Shown here piece by piece: positions 34,929 through 44,440 of a stretch of 64,000 bases of DNA. Numbering within the stretch: position 1 is the stretch's first letter; each line of letters starts with the position of its first letter. The stretch covers positions 434,001 through 498,000 of the forward strand of contig CAVUZG010000007.1 in the NCBI GenBank assembly GCA_963745945.1, given 5' to 3'. This DNA is from DATFVA01 sp963745945 (GTDB lineage Bacteria; Bacteroidota; Ignavibacteria; Ignavibacteriales; Ignavibacteriaceae). The translations under genes and the position numbers were made by a program. A model generated the notes under the pieces. The model saw only the letters and a list, made by a program, of their open reading frames with translations. It was not told the origin of the DNA and searched no databases.

Positions 34929-35151
34929 TTTATTTTCCTTTCAAAAAAAAATAATTGTCAAAAACAATTTCGTTTACGTCTAAAAACTATTTTAACCAAA
35001 TGAATATCTTCTTAAAATAGGATTAATAAATGTTAATCCATTTAGATACTTTAATTTCTTAATGATGAATAAAGTTTTATCTCTTTATAATAGGAAGGTG
35101 TATTATTATGTTTATGATAGTTAATTAAAACATTTTAAGGGAAAAAAGAAT

Positions 35152-37974
35152 ATGAAATCTAAATATTTACTACTTCCAGTTATTGTAATAGTATGTTTTA
35201 CATTTTCATTTTTAATATTTGATACAGAACCAGTAATTCACACTTCCGGGGCATGGCAGGCATTACAATTCTGGAGTCAACAAAGAGCTTTTCCCAATAA
35301 GGACATACCCGCAGAAACTTATTTCAATCAATATAAGCAGATAACTAAATCTTTAAAAAAATCTAATTTTGTAAACACAGAATCCTGGCAAACCATTGGA
35401 CCTCATAATATTGGGGGCAGAACTCTAGCCTTAGCTTTTAATCCGCAAAACACTAATACAATTTTTGCCGGATCAGCAAGCGGCGGAATCTGGAGAAGCT
35501 ATACCGGTGGTATTGGTGCACAGGCATGGCAAATTGTACCAACCGGATACCCGGTGCTTGGTGTAAGTTCGATTGCAATACCGGAGACTGATTCTAATAC
35601 CATATATATAGGTACGGGCGAAGTATATAATTATCAAAACTCTTTTGGCGGTGTAACAGTAAGGGTAACAAGAGGATCCTATGGAATTGGGATTCTTAAA
35701 TCTACTGATTATGGATTAACCTGGTCTAAAAGTCTTGACTGGAGCCGCGAACAAGAACGTGGAGTTGAGGTAATCCGAATAAATCCACTGAATATAAATA
35801 CCCTCTGGGCAGGAACAACTGAAGGGACATATAAATCTACAGATGCAGGTGCATCATGGCAGCTAATGAATTCGACAATTATGGTAACGGATATTATCAT
35901 CAATCCCTCTGATACAAATATGGTTTGGATAGCATGTGGGAACAGCGGAAGCACGGGAAAAGGTATCTACAGGACAACAAATAATGGTTCAAATTGGACA
36001 CAGTTGACCAATGGCGTAACGACAGGTTTCAACGGAAAAATTTTATTAGAAATTTATAAAGCAAATCCATCAACTTTATGGGCAAGTGTGGGTCTTGGTT
36101 CTGAAACAGGTTCAGGGACAAGATTGTTAAAAACAACTGATTATGGAGATACATGGACAACTATCTCAACTCTTGATTATGCAACTTACCAGGGATGGTA
36201 TTCACATTTTGTTGGAATAAACCAAAATGATCCCTCGAAAATGATTGTTGGAGGTATTGATCTTTACAAATCTACAAACGGTGGAACAAACTTTACGCAG
36301 AAATCCTATTGGTATCTCTGGTATCTTGGTCAGGCAATCCCTCCCGGACAACCGGAAGGACCACCGGACTATTCACATGCAGATCACCACTGTATTTTAT
36401 ACAATCCTGCAAATCCGAATATTATATATTTTGGTAATGATGGAGGAGTTTTCAGAACAACGGATGGGGGAGAGACATTTTCAGGATGTAATGGCGGATA
36501 TCAAACTTCACAGTTCTATAATTATTTCGCAAGTTCGTACCAGGATTCATTAATAGCCATTGGCGGATTGCAGGATAATGCTACTGCTATTTACTGGGGC
36601 ACGGATTATTGGAGAAGAGAAATCGGCGGTGACGGAACTTCAGCAGGCATTGATCCCTCAAATGATAATATAATGTATGGCACTTATCAGTACATGAGCT
36701 TACAAAAATCAACCGACCAGGGAAATAACTGGAACTATATTGCTCCCCCCGGTTCAAATGTAAGTTTTGTTGCACCTTTTGTAATTTCTCCAATAAATCC
36801 GCAAATATTATATGCCGGAACTGATCTTGTTTATAAATCTACTAACAAAGGAAGCTCCTGGAATGGTACAGGAAGCGGAACCTTTAATGGTGATCCCCTT
36901 TTAACACTTTCGATTGCAGATAATGACCAAAATTTTGTTTACGCTGCAACAGCGCCTGTTGCTCATCCGGCAAATATCTATCGTACAACTAACGGTGGAA
37001 CCAGCTGGGTGAATATAACTCAAAATCTTCCCAACCGTTACCCAATGGATATCGATGTAAATCCTGATGATCCGAATACTGCATATGTAGTCTTTTCCGG
37101 ATTCGGAACTTCTCATCTTTTTAAAACTACCGATGCCGGAAATTCGTGGATAGATAAAGGGGCAGGATTACCCGATGTACCAACCAGCGCAATTGTTATC
37201 GATCCTGATTATCCAGATAGAATCTACCTGGGAAATGATCTTGGAGTTTTTGTTTCCCTTGATGGAGGAGATACCTGGGAAACTTTTAGCGATGGACTTG
37301 TGGACGCAGTAATTGTTATGGATTTAAATATTTCTCCCTCGAACAGGAAATTAAGGTGTGTTACACATGGTTCAGGTGTTTTTGAAAGACCATTAATTTC
37401 CGGACCTGTCCCGGTTGAACTAGTTTCTTTCACTGCTGTCGCGAATAATAATAGTATTGCTTTAACCTGGACTACTTCAACAGAAACAAATAACAAAGGA
37501 TATGAAATAGAAAAATCTGTTGATGGGAATAAATTCTACACAATAGGGTTCATTAAAGGTGCAGGCACTTCAACGGAAAGCCATTCATATAATTTTACCG
37601 ACGAACTTACTTCGAATCCTAATACAACACTTTACTATAGGATAAAGCAAATTGATTTTAACGGCAATTTTACCTACAGTAAAGTTGTTAGTTTGGATGT
37701 TGATCTACCCTTACATTTTAATCTTAGCCAAAATTATCCAAATCCATTCAATCCAACAACCACAATTTCTTTTTCAATTAAAGAGACAGGTAAGACAAGC
37801 CTTAGAATATACGACACACTGGGAAATTTAGTTGATGAGATTTTTAATGAAACAAAGCAACCCGGCGAATATAAAATTAATTATAATGCATCTAAACTAA
37901 GCAGCGGTATTTACCTGTATGAACTTCAAAGCAGTAAATTCACTTCGGTCAAAAAAATGATTCTCTTAAAATAA
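35152..37974 (+). CDS. T9SS-secreted Asp-box (BNR/VPS10-like) repeat protein
   Basis: A 940-residue surface protein. After an N-terminal hydrophobic signal (to about residue 25) it carries about ten Asp-box repeats of the form S/T-x-D/N-x-G-x-x-W/F, for example STDAGASW, TTDYGDTW, STDQGNNW, TTDAGNSW and SLDGGDTW, forming one or two beta-propellers like sialidases and VPS10 proteins. A fibronectin-like segment beginning PVELVSFTAV follows near residue 755, and the last 85 residues are a T9SS type A sorting domain with QNYPNPFNPTTTI and terminal MILLK. No catalytic sialidase residues were recognised, so binding or scaffolding is more likely than hydrolysis. Confidence 0.92.
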   Translation: MKSKYLLLPVIVIVCFTFSFLIFDTEPVIHTSGAWQALQFWSQQRAFPNKDIPAETYFNQYKQITKSLKKSNFVNTESWQTIGPHNIGGRTLALAFNPQNTNTIFAGSASGGIWRSYTGGIGAQAWQIVPTGYPVLGVSSIAIPETDSNTIYIGTGEVYNYQNSFGGVTVRVTRGSYGIGILKSTDYGLTWSKSLDWSREQERGVEVIRINPLNINTLWAGTTEGTYKSTDAGASWQLMNSTIMVTDIIINPSDTNMVWIACGNSGSTGKGIYRTTNNGSNWTQLTNGVTTGFNGKILLEIYKANPSTLWASVGLGSETGSGTRLLKTTDYGDTWTTISTLDYATYQGWYSHFVGINQNDPSKMIVGGIDLYKSTNGGTNFTQKSYWYLWYLGQAIPPGQPEGPPDYSHADHHCILYNPANPNIIYFGNDGGVFRTTDGGETFSGCNGGYQTSQFYNYFASSYQDSLIAIGGLQDNATAIYWGTDYWRREIGGDGTSAGIDPSNDNIMYGTYQYMSLQKSTDQGNNWNYIAPPGSNVSFVAPFVISPINPQILYAGTDLVYKSTNKGSSWNGTGSGTFNGDPLLTLSIADNDQNFVYAATAPVAHPANIYRTTNGGTSWVNITQNLPNRYPMDIDVNPDDPNTAYVVFSGFGTSHLFKTTDAGNSWIDKGAGLPDVPTSAIVIDPDYPDRIYLGNDLGVFVSLDGGDTWETFSDGLVDAVIVMDLNISPSNRKLRCVTHGSGVFERPLISGPVPVELVSFTAVANNNSIALTWTTSTETNNKGYEIEKSVDGNKFYTIGFIKGAGTSTESHSYNFTDELTSNPNTTLYYRIKQIDFNGNFTYSKVVSLDVDLPLHFNLSQNYPNPFNPTTTISFSIKETGKTSLRIYDTLGNLVDEIFNETKQPGEYKINYNASKLSSGIYLYELQSSKFTSVKKMILLK

Positions 37975-38002
37975 TATTTTTAATCTATTCTGCTGTCTTT
38001 AG

Positions 38003-38030
38003 AAACCCGGGCTAAAAATCCGGGTTTTTA
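38003..38030 (+). terminator. Rho-independent terminator of the Asp-box protein gene
   Basis: AAACCCGG (38003-38010) and CCGGGTTT (38020-38027) form an 8-bp stem, followed by TTTATTTG, 28 bases after the stop codon. Confidence 0.85.
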
Positions 38031-38186
38031 TTTGTCATTGTGTACAATTGTAACCAGAGAAGGCACAATTTTCAATATGAAAATCATTTTACTAAAAAAG
38101 CACGTAAATAATTAGTTGATTTACATATTTAATTATATGATCTTTGAAAGAAACCACAATTAATAATTCTTAAGCGAGGAATATGA

Positions 38187-38519
38187 ATGAGTGCGCCTTC
38201 AATTATGTTTGCTATTAGTTTCGTGTTTGGTCTTTATATTTTATTCAATTTAGTTACAAATAAAGAAACTCCTATTGGATCAGTTATAGTTCATATATTT
38301 GCTTTTCTTTCAGGATTTATGCTTGTTAATATTCCGGGGGACCTCTATAAAGGAGGGAATCTTACTGCAGCGGCAATAGTAACCTGGATTGCGCTTTTTG
38401 TCGGGGCAGTATTTTTATTTAAAGATGTCTTATCAAAAAAGAAACCTTCTGCTTTTTTGGGTGTTATATATATTCTGCTTATTGGTGCCGGAGCATTATT
38501 TGTGCTTGGTTATGCATAA
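38187..38519 (+). CDS. Small integral membrane protein of unknown function
   Basis: A 110-residue protein with four predicted membrane helices: IMFAISFVFGLYILFNLV, VIVHIFAFLSGFMLVNI, AAAIVTWIALFVGAVFLF and FLGVIYILLIGAGALFVLGYA. Short polar loops and a KKK cluster suggest an inside-facing second loop. No family was recognised. The start at 38187 has GAGGA 7 bases upstream; an ATG 4 bases earlier is out of frame. It is immediately followed, in the same frame, by a relic of a LigD gene, which may simply be where an old insertion or deletion ended. Confidence 0.65.
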   Translation: MSAPSIMFAISFVFGLYILFNLVTNKETPIGSVIVHIFAFLSGFMLVNIPGDLYKGGNLTAAAIVTWIALFVGAVFLFKDVLSKKKPSAFLGVIYILLIGAGALFVLGYA

Positions 38520-38522
38520 AGC

Positions 38523-38672
38523 AAAGGTCTTTCTCTTACCCCCTCAGATAAACTGATTGCTATGCTGATTGAAAATCATCCGTTTGATTAAAAGGATTTT
38601 GAAGGAATAATTCTTCGGGGAGAATATGGCGACGGAGAAGTTATCGTATTGGATAAAGGAACCACCAGATAA
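38523..38672 (+). pseudogene. ligD: Relic of the LigD 3'-phosphoesterase domain
   Basis: Reading the plus strand from 38523 gives KGLSLTPSDKLIAML, then IENHPFD, a stop (TAA), then KDFEGIILRGEYGDGEVIV and LDKGTTR before a second stop at 38670. This matches the central part of the phosphoesterase domain of bacterial DNA ligase D, whose usual form is KGPSLDPxDKRLAV, EDHPLDYADFEG, IPEGEYGxGxVIVWDRGT. About 50 codons remain, with a stop in place of the conserved Tyr and no ligase or polymerase domain. The flanks are unrelated genes, so this is a decayed remnant of an NHEJ gene. Confidence 0.75.
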
Positions 38673-38684
38673 AAATGAAATAAA

Positions 38685-40907
38685 TTATCTCAAATATCTT
38701 TCCAGGTAATCATTGTAAACTTTCAGCAGCAGCATATAACTACTCATATTATACGCAGCTCCATGCTCACCGGGAGGATAAATTCTTAAGTCTGCATCTT
38801 TACCGGCCTTAGTTAGTGCGGTAAGCATCTGCATAGTGTTTTGTACATGCACATTATCATCCATCATAGAATGAACAATCAATAATTTACCATCGAGATT
38901 CCCAGCATATTCAAGATCGGAACTTTCTTTATAGCCTTCTTCATTTTCATCTTTTAATCCCATATATCTTTCAGTATAAATATCATCATACAATAACCAG
39001 CTGGTTACAGCTGAGTTAGCAATACCAACTTTAAAAACACCAGGATGAGTAAGCATTGTGTATAAGGTTATATAACCCCCATAACTTGTGCCCATAATCG
39101 CAGACCGACTGGTATCTGCATAGGGTAAAGAAGATAAATATTTTAAGGTTTCCACATAATCATTACTCTCCCATTTACCAAGATGCCTGTAGACAATTTT
39201 CATAAATTTACTTCCATAATTTGCGTTCCCCCGATTATTTATATCCACTATGAGATAACCTTGTTGAGCCAGCCACTGATTCCAACCATTTGAAGAGAAT
39301 GCATTATAAACATCTTGAGAATTTGGACCGCCATAAACAGCAAAAACAATAGGATATTTTTTGGTCGGATCAAAGTCAAACGGTTTTATTATTTCACCGT
39401 CAAGCCTGGTCCCATCACTTGCAGTAAAATTGAAAAGTCCGGAAGGTGAATATTTATGCGAACTTAGAAATTCAGTTACTGATTTATTATCCTGAAGCGT
39501 TGTTATCTTTTTCCCTTCAGTATTCCAGAGTTCAACTTGTCTTGGCAGATTTATATTAGAATAGGAATCGATATAATATTTTGTGTTTAGAGACAGATTA
39601 ATACTATGAGTTCCTTCCATAGTTGATAATTCCTGTTTTCCGGTTCCATCAAATTTTATTGAATATAAATGTCTTTCTAAAGGAGAATCTTCAGTAGAAG
39701 AATAATAAATTTTTTTTGTATTGATATTAAATCCCTGAACTTTAGTGACTGTCCAGTCCCCCTTTGTTACCTGGTTAATAAACTTCCCCAAATAGTTATA
39801 ACGATATATATGCTGAAAACCATCTTTGTCTGAAATCAGGAAAAATTCTTTTATATTTTCCGGGAAATAGATCATATCTGCAACACCTTCGTAAAAATTA
39901 TGGATATCAATCCAGGTGTCAGATTTTTCTTCATAAATTAAATCTTTCTTTCCGCTGGAGATATCAAAGAAAAAGATCTTCATATCATTTTGTTTCCGGT
40001 TTAAAGTAATCATTGCGAGCTGATGAGGTTCACTTGTCCAGTAAATCCTTGGAATATATTCTTCAGAACTACTTAACCAGGTTTTTACACCATTGGAAAC
40101 ATCTACAACACCTATTTTGACTGAAGCATTAGTATCGCCCACCATCGGAACTCTGAACTTAACATAATCAGGGTGCTGGCCTTCATAATCTGTCATCTGA
40201 AATGTTGGCTCATTACTTTCATCAACCTGCCAGAAAGCAATATATTTACTGTCCGGTGACCAGTTCCACGCTTGGGTTAATCCAAATTCTTCCTCATAAA
40301 CCCAATCGAAATGTCCATTGTATTTAGTTTCGGTTGCATCATCGGCAAGCTGCTTTTCTTTTGCTTCACTAATATTATAAACAAAAATATTTCCGTCCCG
40401 TTCGAAACCAACCATAGCACCATCAGGTGAAAGTTCAGCGGTACGTGCATCCTTTACCAGTAATTTTAATGAATTATCTTCCAGTGAATAAATATAGTAA
40501 TCGGAAATACCTGAGTTTCTGTATATAGGTCTGAAGTCGGATTGGAATAATATATGTTTTGAATCTTTTGCCCAGATGAAAGATTTATAATTAAACTGCT
40601 TTCCGGTTGCAGGAAAAGTAAGTTCGTCGGTATCAAGAATTAATTTATCTCCCAAAGATTCGGGATCATATTCTCTTATTTCATTGTGATTTGTTGAATC
40701 ATTTTTAACTGTGTACGAATAACGATCACCGTTATTTATCCACACAACATTTCTCGGTCCGGAATTTCCACGGAGTATTCTTGATGAAAATATTGCATCC
40801 TGAATACTTAGATATTCCTGTTTTTCCTGACCAGATAATTTCACCTGTGAGAATGCAAGTAAAAATATCATTGAAATAATAAATCGGAAGTCAACTCTTT
40901 TTAACAT
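38685..40907 (-). CDS. Dipeptidyl peptidase IV-type S9 serine peptidase
   Basis: A 740-residue exported prolyl peptidase. A signal peptide (to about residue 26) precedes the DPP IV N-terminal propeller, which contains the family segment YNGHFDWVYEEEFGL near residue 195 with the Glu pair that binds the substrate N-terminus. The C-terminal alpha/beta hydrolase domain has the nucleophile in GTSYGGY near residue 608, Asp in HSMMDDNVH and His in PGEHGAAY. It would release X-Pro dipeptides in the periplasm, in line with an amino-acid-using lifestyle. Length is normal for bacterial DPP IV. Confidence 0.95.
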   Translation of the reverse strand: MLKRVDFRFIISMIFLLAFSQVKLSGQEKQEYLSIQDAIFSSRILRGNSGPRNVVWINNGDRYSYTVKNDSTNHNEIREYDPESLGDKLILDTDELTFPATGKQFNYKSFIWAKDSKHILFQSDFRPIYRNSGISDYYIYSLEDNSLKLLVKDARTAELSPDGAMVGFERDGNIFVYNISEAKEKQLADDATETKYNGHFDWVYEEEFGLTQAWNWSPDSKYIAFWQVDESNEPTFQMTDYEGQHPDYVKFRVPMVGDTNASVKIGVVDVSNGVKTWLSSSEEYIPRIYWTSEPHQLAMITLNRKQNDMKIFFFDISSGKKDLIYEEKSDTWIDIHNFYEGVADMIYFPENIKEFFLISDKDGFQHIYRYNYLGKFINQVTKGDWTVTKVQGFNINTKKIYYSSTEDSPLERHLYSIKFDGTGKQELSTMEGTHSINLSLNTKYYIDSYSNINLPRQVELWNTEGKKITTLQDNKSVTEFLSSHKYSPSGLFNFTASDGTRLDGEIIKPFDFDPTKKYPIVFAVYGGPNSQDVYNAFSSNGWNQWLAQQGYLIVDINNRGNANYGSKFMKIVYRHLGKWESNDYVETLKYLSSLPYADTSRSAIMGTSYGGYITLYTMLTHPGVFKVGIANSAVTSWLLYDDIYTERYMGLKDENEEGYKESSDLEYAGNLDGKLLIVHSMMDDNVHVQNTMQMLTALTKAGKDADLRIYPPGEHGAAYNMSSYMLLLKVYNDYLERYLR

Positions 40908-41004
40908 AAAATATCTTTCTATCTTAACATAAACGATATTTAAAATACTGAAAATGTCTGAATTTTATTACACTTTAAACTAAAACCAGTAGATCTTACT
41001 TAAA

Positions 41005-42303
41005 GTGCCCGTTTCATTAAAGAAAATATTTTTATTCTGGATTCCCCTTGCTGCAACGTGGATTATGATGTCTGTAGAGGGACCATTTCTTTCAGCATTG
41101 ATTGCAAGGTTAGGCGAGCCAAAATATAATCTTGCGGCTTACGGAGTAGCATACTCCTTCGCACTAATTATTGAAGCTCCGGTAATTATGATGATGAGTG
41201 CTTCAACATCTCTAGTCAGGGACTTTCATTCCTTCAGGAAACTGAGATCATTTACATATTTTCTTATTTTAATTGTTACAGTAGGAATGCTGGTAATTAT
41301 CCTGCCGGGAATTTTCTATTTCATTACATTAAATCTGATGAACCTGCCTTTGGAGGTTGCAACATTAACACATAGGGCGCTGATAATATTAATCCCTTGG
41401 CCCGGAGCTATAGGTTTTAGAAGGTTCTACCAGGGGATTTTGATAAGGAATAATCTTACAAGAAGAGTAGCATATGGCACGGTTGTGCGTATAACCGCAA
41501 TGTCAATAACTGCTTTGATTATATTTTTGTTAACTGAAGTTCAAGGTGTGATTTTAGGTGCTGCAGCGCTTTCTTTGGGAGTAACCTGTGAAGCAGTTGC
41601 AAGCAGAATTATGGCAAATCCCATTTTAAAAACTTTGAATGAACAGGAACATATTTCCTCCTATACATTATCTTACAAAGACATATACAATTTCTATTAT
41701 CCTCTTGCGCTTACATCTATAATAACCCTTGGAGTACAGCCGCTGGTAACTTTTTTTATGGGACAAAGCCGTATGCCGCTTGAATCCCTGGCTGTGCTGC
41801 CCGTATTAACCTCTTTTGTTTTTATATTCCGAAGTCTTGGTCTTTCTTTCCAGGAAGTTGTTATCGCACTTTCAGACAAAGAGGGTATCAATTATAAATC
41901 GCTTAAAAAATTTGCAATCATTCTTTCTTCCGTTCTGGTAGGAATACTGGCTCTGATTTCATTTAGTCCTTTGGCGGACTTATGGTTTCATAATATCTCC
42001 GGGTTATCTAATGAGTTAACAATGTTTACAAGAATCCCATTAATGATTATGGCAATTTTTCCTATGTTAACTGTACTTATTAGTTTTCAAAGAGCAATTT
42101 TAGTTGATGCAAAGAAAACCAAACCGATAACTTTGGCAACATCTATAGAATTCTGTACAATTGTTTTAGCACTAATTGTAGGAGTTAAGTTTTTATCTTT
42201 GGTCGGGGTTATTGCAGCTACAGTAGCTTTTGTAATTGGAAGAATAGGCGCCATTACCTATCTATCAAAACCTGTAATAAAAACCATCAAAAATTATTAT
42301 TAA
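41005..42303 (+). CDS. MATE/ANK-like polytopic membrane transporter
   Basis: A 432-residue protein with about 12 hydrophobic segments and the overall layout of the MATE/MOP flippase superfamily. The N-terminal half contains GEPKYNLAAYGVAYSFALI followed by EAPVIMMMSASTSLVRD, a pattern that resembles bacterial homologues of the progressive ankylosis (ANK) transporter. Substrate unknown; organic anions or drugs are possible. The start is a GTG at 41005, supported by the first membrane segment beginning at residue 6; the next in-frame ATG at 41068 would cut into that helix. It diverges from the DPP IV gene. Confidence 0.8.
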   Translation: MPVSLKKIFLFWIPLAATWIMMSVEGPFLSALIARLGEPKYNLAAYGVAYSFALIIEAPVIMMMSASTSLVRDFHSFRKLRSFTYFLILIVTVGMLVIILPGIFYFITLNLMNLPLEVATLTHRALIILIPWPGAIGFRRFYQGILIRNNLTRRVAYGTVVRITAMSITALIIFLLTEVQGVILGAAALSLGVTCEAVASRIMANPILKTLNEQEHISSYTLSYKDIYNFYYPLALTSIITLGVQPLVTFFMGQSRMPLESLAVLPVLTSFVFIFRSLGLSFQEVVIALSDKEGINYKSLKKFAIILSSVLVGILALISFSPLADLWFHNISGLSNELTMFTRIPLMIMAIFPMLTVLISFQRAILVDAKKTKPITLATSIEFCTIVLALIVGVKFLSLVGVIAATVAFVIGRIGAITYLSKPVIKTIKNYY

Positions 42304-42347
42304 GTCTTGTATAAAATTAAGATCAATTTAGTCGGGTTTATCAATTC

Positions 42348-44279
42348 TTATTTGGGGAACATGTTCTTGTTTAATAATTTTCCCATAATTTCCTTCGCTT
42401 TATCAGGTTCATTCACCCGGTTATAAGCTGCAGCCAGGTTATAATAAATATCTTCAACTTCCGCGGCACTTAATTTATCAGAACTTTGCTTGTTTCGTTC
42501 GAGACTGCTTGTAAAAAACTGAATCGCAACCGATGGCTTGCCAAGTAACAGTTCTGTTTTTCCTAACTTATATTCAATAAATTGATTTGTTGAATACTTG
42601 TTTGCCGTGAGATAATATTTCTCAGCTTTATTCAATAAATTTAATTGTAGTGCCATATCGCCGGCTAATTTTAAAATCATTGGATTATCCTGATCCGAAA
42701 CGAGTATTGCTCTGAGTTCATCTAAGGTTTTCGAATAATTACCAATACCTAAATAATATTTGACAACATTCATATGTGCAGAAGCCCATGAAAGTTTTTT
42801 TGATACCACATACTGATATGCAATTTGCTCGATGGTTGAGTGGGGTTCATAATTTAAGGACTCTTCGGTTTGACTAAATGGAGGTCTGCTTTTTAATTCC
42901 AGAATTTTTATTGCACCGATCAAGCTGTCTAATTGAGTAACAGCAGATTCTTTCCAAAGTAAACTATCGTTTTCTCCGATATTGGGAGATAGACCCAAAA
43001 TTTTATTCTCCTTAATTGTTTGAAACCAGGTTTTAGCTAAAAGAAAATAACCTTTGATATTAGGATGAACATGATCAATTAGTAATCCGGAACCAATCAA
43101 TCCATTTTTGGAATTCTGCCTGAATTCATTTTTTACGTCAGCTATAGGGACATTAAGCTGTTTGCCTAATTTCCTAATGATTTTATTAAAATCAGAGGGA
43201 GCTCTGAATCTTAAACCATCCAGATCCCTGGCAAGAGAATATTCCTTATTAGCATCATCATAATTCTTCATTCCTTCATAACATTTACCAAGTTGATAAT
43301 GAACATCGGCTGGTAGGGAGTCAATCAATATTGATTTTTTAAAAAATTCAGAAGCCAATTCATAGTTATTTCTTTGTAGTTCGTTTAGTCCAAGTGAATC
43401 AAGTTTTTTATTTTCCAGCTTCAGTGAATTACTTAATGCCTCAGAGTGAAAGGATACAAAGGGCGCAACATCGTTTTCATTAGTAACAAGTGTAGAAATG
43501 AGTATCGGAATGTTATGTCCCCGAACTAAATCTATTAGTTCTTCATAATTATCACGAAAAGTATTTACCCCGGTCTTAAAGTCATCGCTATTATACTGAA
43601 TAGAAGTTTTAGCCATTTCTTCCATTAAAATTTTATTATCCTGTGTGTTGTCAGAGCCAAAATAACCGGCAACCGAATTAATTACATTTTTAAGAAGAAG
43701 AAATGTTTTGAAATGCTGAAACCATAGATAAGTTTTAATTAACCACCTGCTATTTCCCACTGATACAGTAGACCCAACCCCATAGACACCATAGAATTCA
43801 TTTTGACCCATATAAACGATAAAAAGATCGGGTTTATAACTTACTAGTTCATCAGCAAATTCATCCACAGTAAAGCTATTAGTGGCTGCGATTGCTGTGT
43901 TAATTACTTCTATGTTTTTACCCGGGAAAGCAGTTTTTAATCTGTCTCTGAGGAATTCGGTTGGTATTGCATTATACTCATACGGAAAGCCTGCCATTGT
44001 AGAAGCACCAAGACAAAAGACTCTGATAGTATTTGAGGATTTATTAACTTCAAAATAATCATGAGAACCTTTTCTATAATAAAGTCTATCCTTACCAAAA
44101 TATCTTTTACCTACCAATTGGTTTATTGTATAATATTCTTTGCCGTTTCTATCCACTTTCGATACAAAATTTAGCTCATCTTCATATCCGGTAATTCTTA
44201 ACACTAATTCCAGAATAAAGAATATTGCAAAAGGGATTAAAAAAAGTATTATCCGGAAAATATTTTTTTTAGACAACAT
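42348..44279 (-). CDS. Membrane-anchored SGNH hydrolase with TPR repeats
   Basis: A 643-residue protein. After an N-terminal membrane anchor (residues about 6-27) comes an SGNH/GDSL hydrolase domain: block I CLGASTMAG with the catalytic Ser near residue 94, block III GQNEFYG with Asn near 157, and block V DHVHPNIKG with the His near 400. A TPR pair is inserted between blocks III and V (DVHYQLGKCYEGMKNYDDANKEY), and more TPRs form the C-terminus. Such SGNH-TPR proteins occur across Bacteroidota and Planctomycetota without known substrates; acyl esters on surface sugars are plausible. It is transcribed away from the PorV-like gene behind a terminator. Confidence 0.85.
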   Translation of the reverse strand: MLSKKNIFRIILFLIPFAIFFILELVLRITGYEDELNFVSKVDRNGKEYYTINQLVGKRYFGKDRLYYRKGSHDYFEVNKSSNTIRVFCLGASTMAGFPYEYNAIPTEFLRDRLKTAFPGKNIEVINTAIAATNSFTVDEFADELVSYKPDLFIVYMGQNEFYGVYGVGSTVSVGNSRWLIKTYLWFQHFKTFLLLKNVINSVAGYFGSDNTQDNKILMEEMAKTSIQYNSDDFKTGVNTFRDNYEELIDLVRGHNIPILISTLVTNENDVAPFVSFHSEALSNSLKLENKKLDSLGLNELQRNNYELASEFFKKSILIDSLPADVHYQLGKCYEGMKNYDDANKEYSLARDLDGLRFRAPSDFNKIIRKLGKQLNVPIADVKNEFRQNSKNGLIGSGLLIDHVHPNIKGYFLLAKTWFQTIKENKILGLSPNIGENDSLLWKESAVTQLDSLIGAIKILELKSRPPFSQTEESLNYEPHSTIEQIAYQYVVSKKLSWASAHMNVVKYYLGIGNYSKTLDELRAILVSDQDNPMILKLAGDMALQLNLLNKAEKYYLTANKYSTNQFIEYKLGKTELLLGKPSVAIQFFTSSLERNKQSSDKLSAAEVEDIYYNLAAAYNRVNEPDKAKEIMGKLLNKNMFPK

Positions 44280-44382
44280 AATTACTTTGATTTTTCCCCA
44301 ATTATAAATTGTAAAAACTAAAGTGATTTAATATAAAGAAGAATGCACATTGAAGGCTATATTAAATAAAATACCATATAAT

Positions 44383-44419
44383 AAAAAACGGTTTCCCTAC
44401 ATTGGAAAACCGTTTTTTT
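44383..44419 (-). terminator. Terminator after the PorV-like gene
   Basis: CGGTTTCC and GGAAAACCG form a stem with one bulged base, flanked by A6 on one side and T7 on the other, so the hairpin can work on both strands. It closes the minus-strand surface operon that ends at 44441. Confidence 0.85.
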
Positions 44420-44440
44420 CTAACAAAAAAGTGCAAAATA

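Noticed and set aside
35152..37974. Calling the Asp-box protein a sialidase
   Set aside because: Asp-boxes alone occur in many propellers; the arginine triad and FRIP motif of sialidases were not found.
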